8,509 nucleotides of DNA, taken from contig JBHENN010000115.1 of NCBI GenBank assembly GCA_046262015.1, positions 1-8,509 of the forward strand. Direction: 5' to 3'. The translations under genes and the position numbers were made by a program. Positions 6,166 to 8,509 of the stretch are shown one piece after another. The notes beneath the pieces were generated by a model. The model was given only the letters and a program-made list of their open reading frames with translations, ran no database searches and was not told where the DNA came from. Position 1 is the stretch's first letter, and the number at the start of each line of letters is the position of its first letter. This DNA comes from JBHENN01 sp046262015 (lineage in GTDB: Bacteria; Actinomycetota; CADDZG01; WHSQ01).

Positions 6166-7113
6166 ATGAGCCCCGCGGACCGAGGGCCTGCGGACGGCGG
6201 GCCACACGCCTCGGGGGTTCAGACGATGGCCGAGATCCTTACGAGCGACGCGCCGCGGGCGACCCCGCTCCGGCGCGCCTTCAGCGCGCTGGGCGTCGTG
6301 GCGGTGGCTGCCGGGGTCGTGATAGGCGGCAACCCCTTCGAGGTCCGCGACCGCCTGTTCGGCTCGGCTCTGCCCGAACCGAGGCCCGCGGCGGGTAGCC
6401 GGATCGCCGGCCGAGGGAACGAGGCTCCCGGCAAGACGGTGCTCCGCTCGCAGCCGTGGTGGCAGCGCGTCACGACCGCCTCCGGGGAGGGCGACGGTAC
6501 GACCGAGCCGTTCACCGTCGACGGGGCCGCGATCCAGTGGCGCGTCCGGTGGACCTGCGAGCGGGGCCACCTCGTGGTCGCGGCCGCGGGAGCAGACGAC
6601 CCCCTGGTGGATGCGCCCTGTCCCGGGAGCGGCACGGGATACGTCACCCAGACGGGAGGCTCCCGCCTCGAGATCGCGGCCGACGGCCCGTGGACGGTCC
6701 GGGTCGATCAGCAGGTGGACGTGCCGCTGCGAGAGCCACCGCTGGCCGCGATGAGGGCCCCCGGAGCGACACCGGTGGCGAGCGGAGACCTCTACCGGAT
6801 CGAGCGCGCCGCCACGGGCGCGGTCCATCTCTATCGCCTCGCCGACGGACGCTACGCCTTGCGCCTCGCCGACTTCTACGTGAGCCCCAACGTCGACCTC
6901 GAGATCCGTCTCAGCCCTCTGCGTGCCCCACAGACGACGCGCGCGTTCCTGGACGCCCCATCCGAGTGGGTCGCTCCGCTGGACATAACGGCCGGAGCAC
7001 TGAACTTCGTCCTTGAAGACGACGTCGATCCCACTCGCTACCGGTCGGTGGTCATCTGGTGCCCCCCGCTCAGCATCGCCTACGCCGGGGCGACGCTCGG
7101 CGAGCCTCGGTGA
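6166..7113 (+). CDS. Membrane-anchored DM13-domain protein, putative extracytoplasmic electron-transfer protein
   Basis: The product has 315 residues from ATG 6166, one base after the transporter stop. An ATG at 6226 (MAEILTSDAP, residue 21) is an equally possible start, since residues 1-20 are low-complexity. One membrane anchor (about 39-57, FSALGVVAVAAGVVIGG) puts the rest outside the cytoplasm. Residues 97-195 form a separate beta-rich segment with Cys131 and Cys152, a likely disulfide, and WTVRVDQQVDVPL near its end. Residues 206-311 match DM13: YRIERAATGAVHLYRLADGR, YALRLADFYVSPNVDLEIRL, then VDPTRYRSVVIWCPPLSIAY with the conserved Cys299 of the IWC signature. DM13 is related to DOMON-type heme domains and has been proposed to act in redox transfer through this cysteine. 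The next gene encodes an RnfD-like membrane protein, so a shared redox role is plausible. Confidence 0.82.
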   Translation: MSPADRGPADGGPHASGVQTMAEILTSDAPRATPLRRAFSALGVVAVAAGVVIGGNPFEVRDRLFGSALPEPRPAAGSRIAGRGNEAPGKTVLRSQPWWQRVTTASGEGDGTTEPFTVDGAAIQWRVRWTCERGHLVVAAAGADDPLVDAPCPGSGTGYVTQTGGSRLEIAADGPWTVRVDQQVDVPLREPPLAAMRAPGATPVASGDLYRIERAATGAVHLYRLADGRYALRLADFYVSPNVDLEIRLSPLRAPQTTRAFLDAPSEWVAPLDITAGALNFVLEDDVDPTRYRSVVIWCPPLSIAYAGATLGEPR

Positions 7114-7165
7114 CCTCGCCCCAGGTCGCGGGCGGCGTTCCCCGCCCGATCCCGGACGCGCGCCG

Positions 7166-8302
7166 GTGAGCGCCGTAGGCACCGCCGAAGCCGTCCGTCC
7201 GCAGCTCGTCGTACGTGGGCGGGCTATACCTGTGATCCTTCCCAACCGGCGCGATCCTCGTCTCAAGCTGGCCGCGGTGATACTGACCTTGCAGCTCTTG
7301 GGTCAGACCGTGCTGGGCTTCAGGGTCTCGGTCGCTCAGATACTCGTCTGCATCGGGCTGTGCGCCATCGTCGACCTGGCCGTCACCTTCCAGCGAGAGG
7401 GGGTTCTGGCGTGGCCGGCGAGCGCGATGCTGACGGGCAACAGCGTCGCCTTCATCCTGCGCTCCGCGGGGACCCAGCACGGGGACTGGTGGAGCCTCAA
7501 CGGGATCCAGTACTTCGTGCTCGCGTGCGTGCTGTCGTTGCTGTCGAAGTATCTGATCCGTCCCGGCGGACGACACATCTTCAACCCGTCGAACGTGGGG
7601 CTCGTATGGACGCTGCTTATCCTGGGTCCGACGCGCGTCTTCCCTCAGTACCTGTGGTGGGGGGGCATCGGCGCGCCGGTGATCCTGGCCCTGGTGGTCA
7701 TCTTGATCGGGGCCGTCTGGATCCTCAGGCCGGTGCGCATGGTCCCGATGGCACTTTCGTTCATGGTTCCGTTCGCCGTCTTGGTGGGCATATTCGCGGC
7801 GAGCGGCCGCAGCTTCTTTGCGATATGGCACGACGGCCCGATCGCGGGGGCGTCTTACTGGTTCAACATCGTGACCTCTCCCGAGGTGCTCATCTTCGTG
7901 TTCTTCATGATGTCCGACCCCATGACCGCTCCCAGGGAACGAGCCGGACGGATGATCTACGGGGCCGCTACCGCGGTGGTCGCCGCCGGACTGCTCTACT
8001 TCCAGCCGACCGAGTTCGGGATAAAGGTCGCGATCCTGGCGAGCCTGACGGTCGTCTGCGCCCTCACGCCGTTGATCGACGGCGCGATCCGGCGAGCCCG
8101 GGGTGACGAACCGGCGGCCGTTCCCGGAGCCGAGGCGCTCGAGCCCAAGGAGCGCCGCTGGAGGTCCGCGCTGCGCAACCCGGCGATCCTTGCTGCGGCG
8201 ATCATCGCGCTGGGGGCGCCGATCGACACCGCGGCGCTGGCCGACGACGAACAGATCGTCTTCATCGAGCGGGGCCTGGCCGGCCCCGCGAGCCCCCAGT
8301 AG
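7166..8302 (+). CDS. RnfD/NqrB-like integral membrane protein, UnbU-like
   Basis: The product has 378 residues from GTG 7166. The frame is open back to 7013 but would then overlap the DM13 gene. About ten hydrophobic segments lie between residues 33 and 350. Family marks are RDPRLKL (29-35), LTGNSVAFIL (89-98; compare 'SALITGL' in RnfD), HIFNPSNVGLV (137-147; RnfD 'NiFNPAMVGY') and FVFFMMSDPMTAPRERAGR (244-262; RnfD 'FFMATDPVTSP...GR'). RnfD and NqrB are flavin-bearing subunits of ion-pumping electron-transport complexes. The 'FNPSN' and 'DPxTAP' form resembles UnbU, a protein of unknown function conserved next to enediyne polyketide loci and also found elsewhere. The expected covalent-FMN motif SGAT is replaced by AGAS (227-230) in DGPIAGASYW. 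No other Rnf/Nqr subunit is in view. It lies 52 bases after the DM13 gene and 57 before the next gene, so all are probably one transcript. Confidence 0.85.
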   Translation: MSAVGTAEAVRPQLVVRGRAIPVILPNRRDPRLKLAAVILTLQLLGQTVLGFRVSVAQILVCIGLCAIVDLAVTFQREGVLAWPASAMLTGNSVAFILRSAGTQHGDWWSLNGIQYFVLACVLSLLSKYLIRPGGRHIFNPSNVGLVWTLLILGPTRVFPQYLWWGGIGAPVILALVVILIGAVWILRPVRMVPMALSFMVPFAVLVGIFAASGRSFFAIWHDGPIAGASYWFNIVTSPEVLIFVFFMMSDPMTAPRERAGRMIYGAATAVVAAGLLYFQPTEFGIKVAILASLTVVCALTPLIDGAIRRARGDEPAAVPGAEALEPKERRWRSALRNPAILAAAIIALGAPIDTAALADDEQIVFIERGLAGPASPQ

Positions 8303-8359
8303 CGAGAGACCTCACGGGCCTCGGATGGCAGAGTCCTACCCACGGCAAGAGATGAGGTC

Positions 8360-8509
8360 ATGACGGAGCACACGGAGAGCCTGGAGGAGACGCCCCGGCC
8401 GGCGGCCGTAGCGGCCTTCTATTCTTCGTCGGGCGAGGCGTATAAGAAGCTGTGGGCGCCCGAGTTGCTCAAGATGTCCGGCGCCTTGCTGGACGAGCTT
8501 CCCTTGGAC
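8360..8509 (+). CDS. Probable class I SAM-dependent methyltransferase, N-terminal part, cut by right edge
   Basis: ATG 8360 opens 50 codons that continue past the edge: MTEHTESLEETPRPAAVAAF, then YSSSGEAYKKLWAPELLKMS and GALLDELPLD. The pattern 'Y...AxxYxxLWAPxL......LLDxLPL' is the usual lead-in to the glycine-rich SAM-binding loop (DVGxGxG) of class I methyltransferases, which should lie just beyond the window. That loop is not visible, so the call rests on the N-terminal pattern only. Ribosome-site choices are weak: GAGG at 8354-8357 is too close, while AAGAG at 8347-8351 is better spaced. Only 57 bases separate it from the RnfD-like gene, with no visible terminator, so it probably belongs to the same operon. 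Confidence 0.62.
   Translation, partial: MTEHTESLEETPRPAAVAAFYSSSGEAYKKLWAPELLKMSGALLDELPLD

Noticed and set aside
5033..6169. 378-codon plus-strand frame inside the transporter gene
   Set aside because: Out-of-frame shadow, extremely Arg-rich; it overlaps the MFS helices fully.
6127..7266. 379-codon minus-strand open frame opposite the DM13 gene
   Set aside because: Arg/Gly-rich without motifs, and it covers the ends of three plus-strand genes; a high-GC shadow.
7070..7831. 253-codon minus-strand open frame opposite the RnfD-like gene
   Set aside because: Charged, low-complexity antisense of a membrane protein; no ribosome site.
8103..8363. 86-codon plus-strand frame spanning the end of the RnfD-like gene
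   Set aside because: Arg/Ser/Pro-rich shadow in another frame; its stop overlaps the better-supported methyltransferase start.

Overview
The window is high-GC DNA. Strong Shine-Dalgarno sequences, GC-rich third codon positions, a WS/DGAT-type acyltransferase and an actinobacterial-type DinB tail suggest an actinobacterium, possibly an uncultivated soil or sediment lineage. That placement is an inference. I see no rRNA, tRNA, CRISPR array, insertion sequence or phage gene.

Left part (1-765): this looks like a scar. The minus strand carries the C-terminal part of a DinB-type (Y-family) DNA polymerase that runs off the left edge and has no start of its own. It abuts a small, apparently frameshifted gene for an exported protein (543 to 264, minus). 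A 222-base divergent spacer follows. From 766 to 2205 (+) there is a secreted Asp-box (BNR) beta-propeller protein with six regularly spaced Asp boxes. Between it and the next gene lies a second remnant: about 57 codons of a DUF2071 (YqjF-like) protein on the minus strand (2372 to 2202), lacking both ends.

Middle (2404-4318, minus): a two-gene operon. A 185-residue protein of unknown function is followed, with a 20-base overlap, by a condensation/WS-DGAT-superfamily acyltransferase (458 aa) whose active-site motif reads NHTAMDG rather than HHxxxDG.

Right part (4467-8509, +): a tightly packed run of four genes. In order they are an MFS transporter with two extra N-terminal membrane segments, a membrane-anchored DM13-domain protein, an RnfD/NqrB-like integral membrane protein resembling UnbU of enediyne loci, and the start of a probable class I SAM-dependent methyltransferase cut by the right edge. 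DM13 domains are thought to act in extracytoplasmic electron transfer, and RnfD/NqrB proteins carry flavin within the membrane. The DM13 and RnfD-like genes could therefore form a small redox module at the cell surface, linked to a transporter and a methyltransferase. None of the usual Rnf/Nqr partners (RnfC, RnfB, NqrF and so on) is in view. This is the most interesting system in the window.
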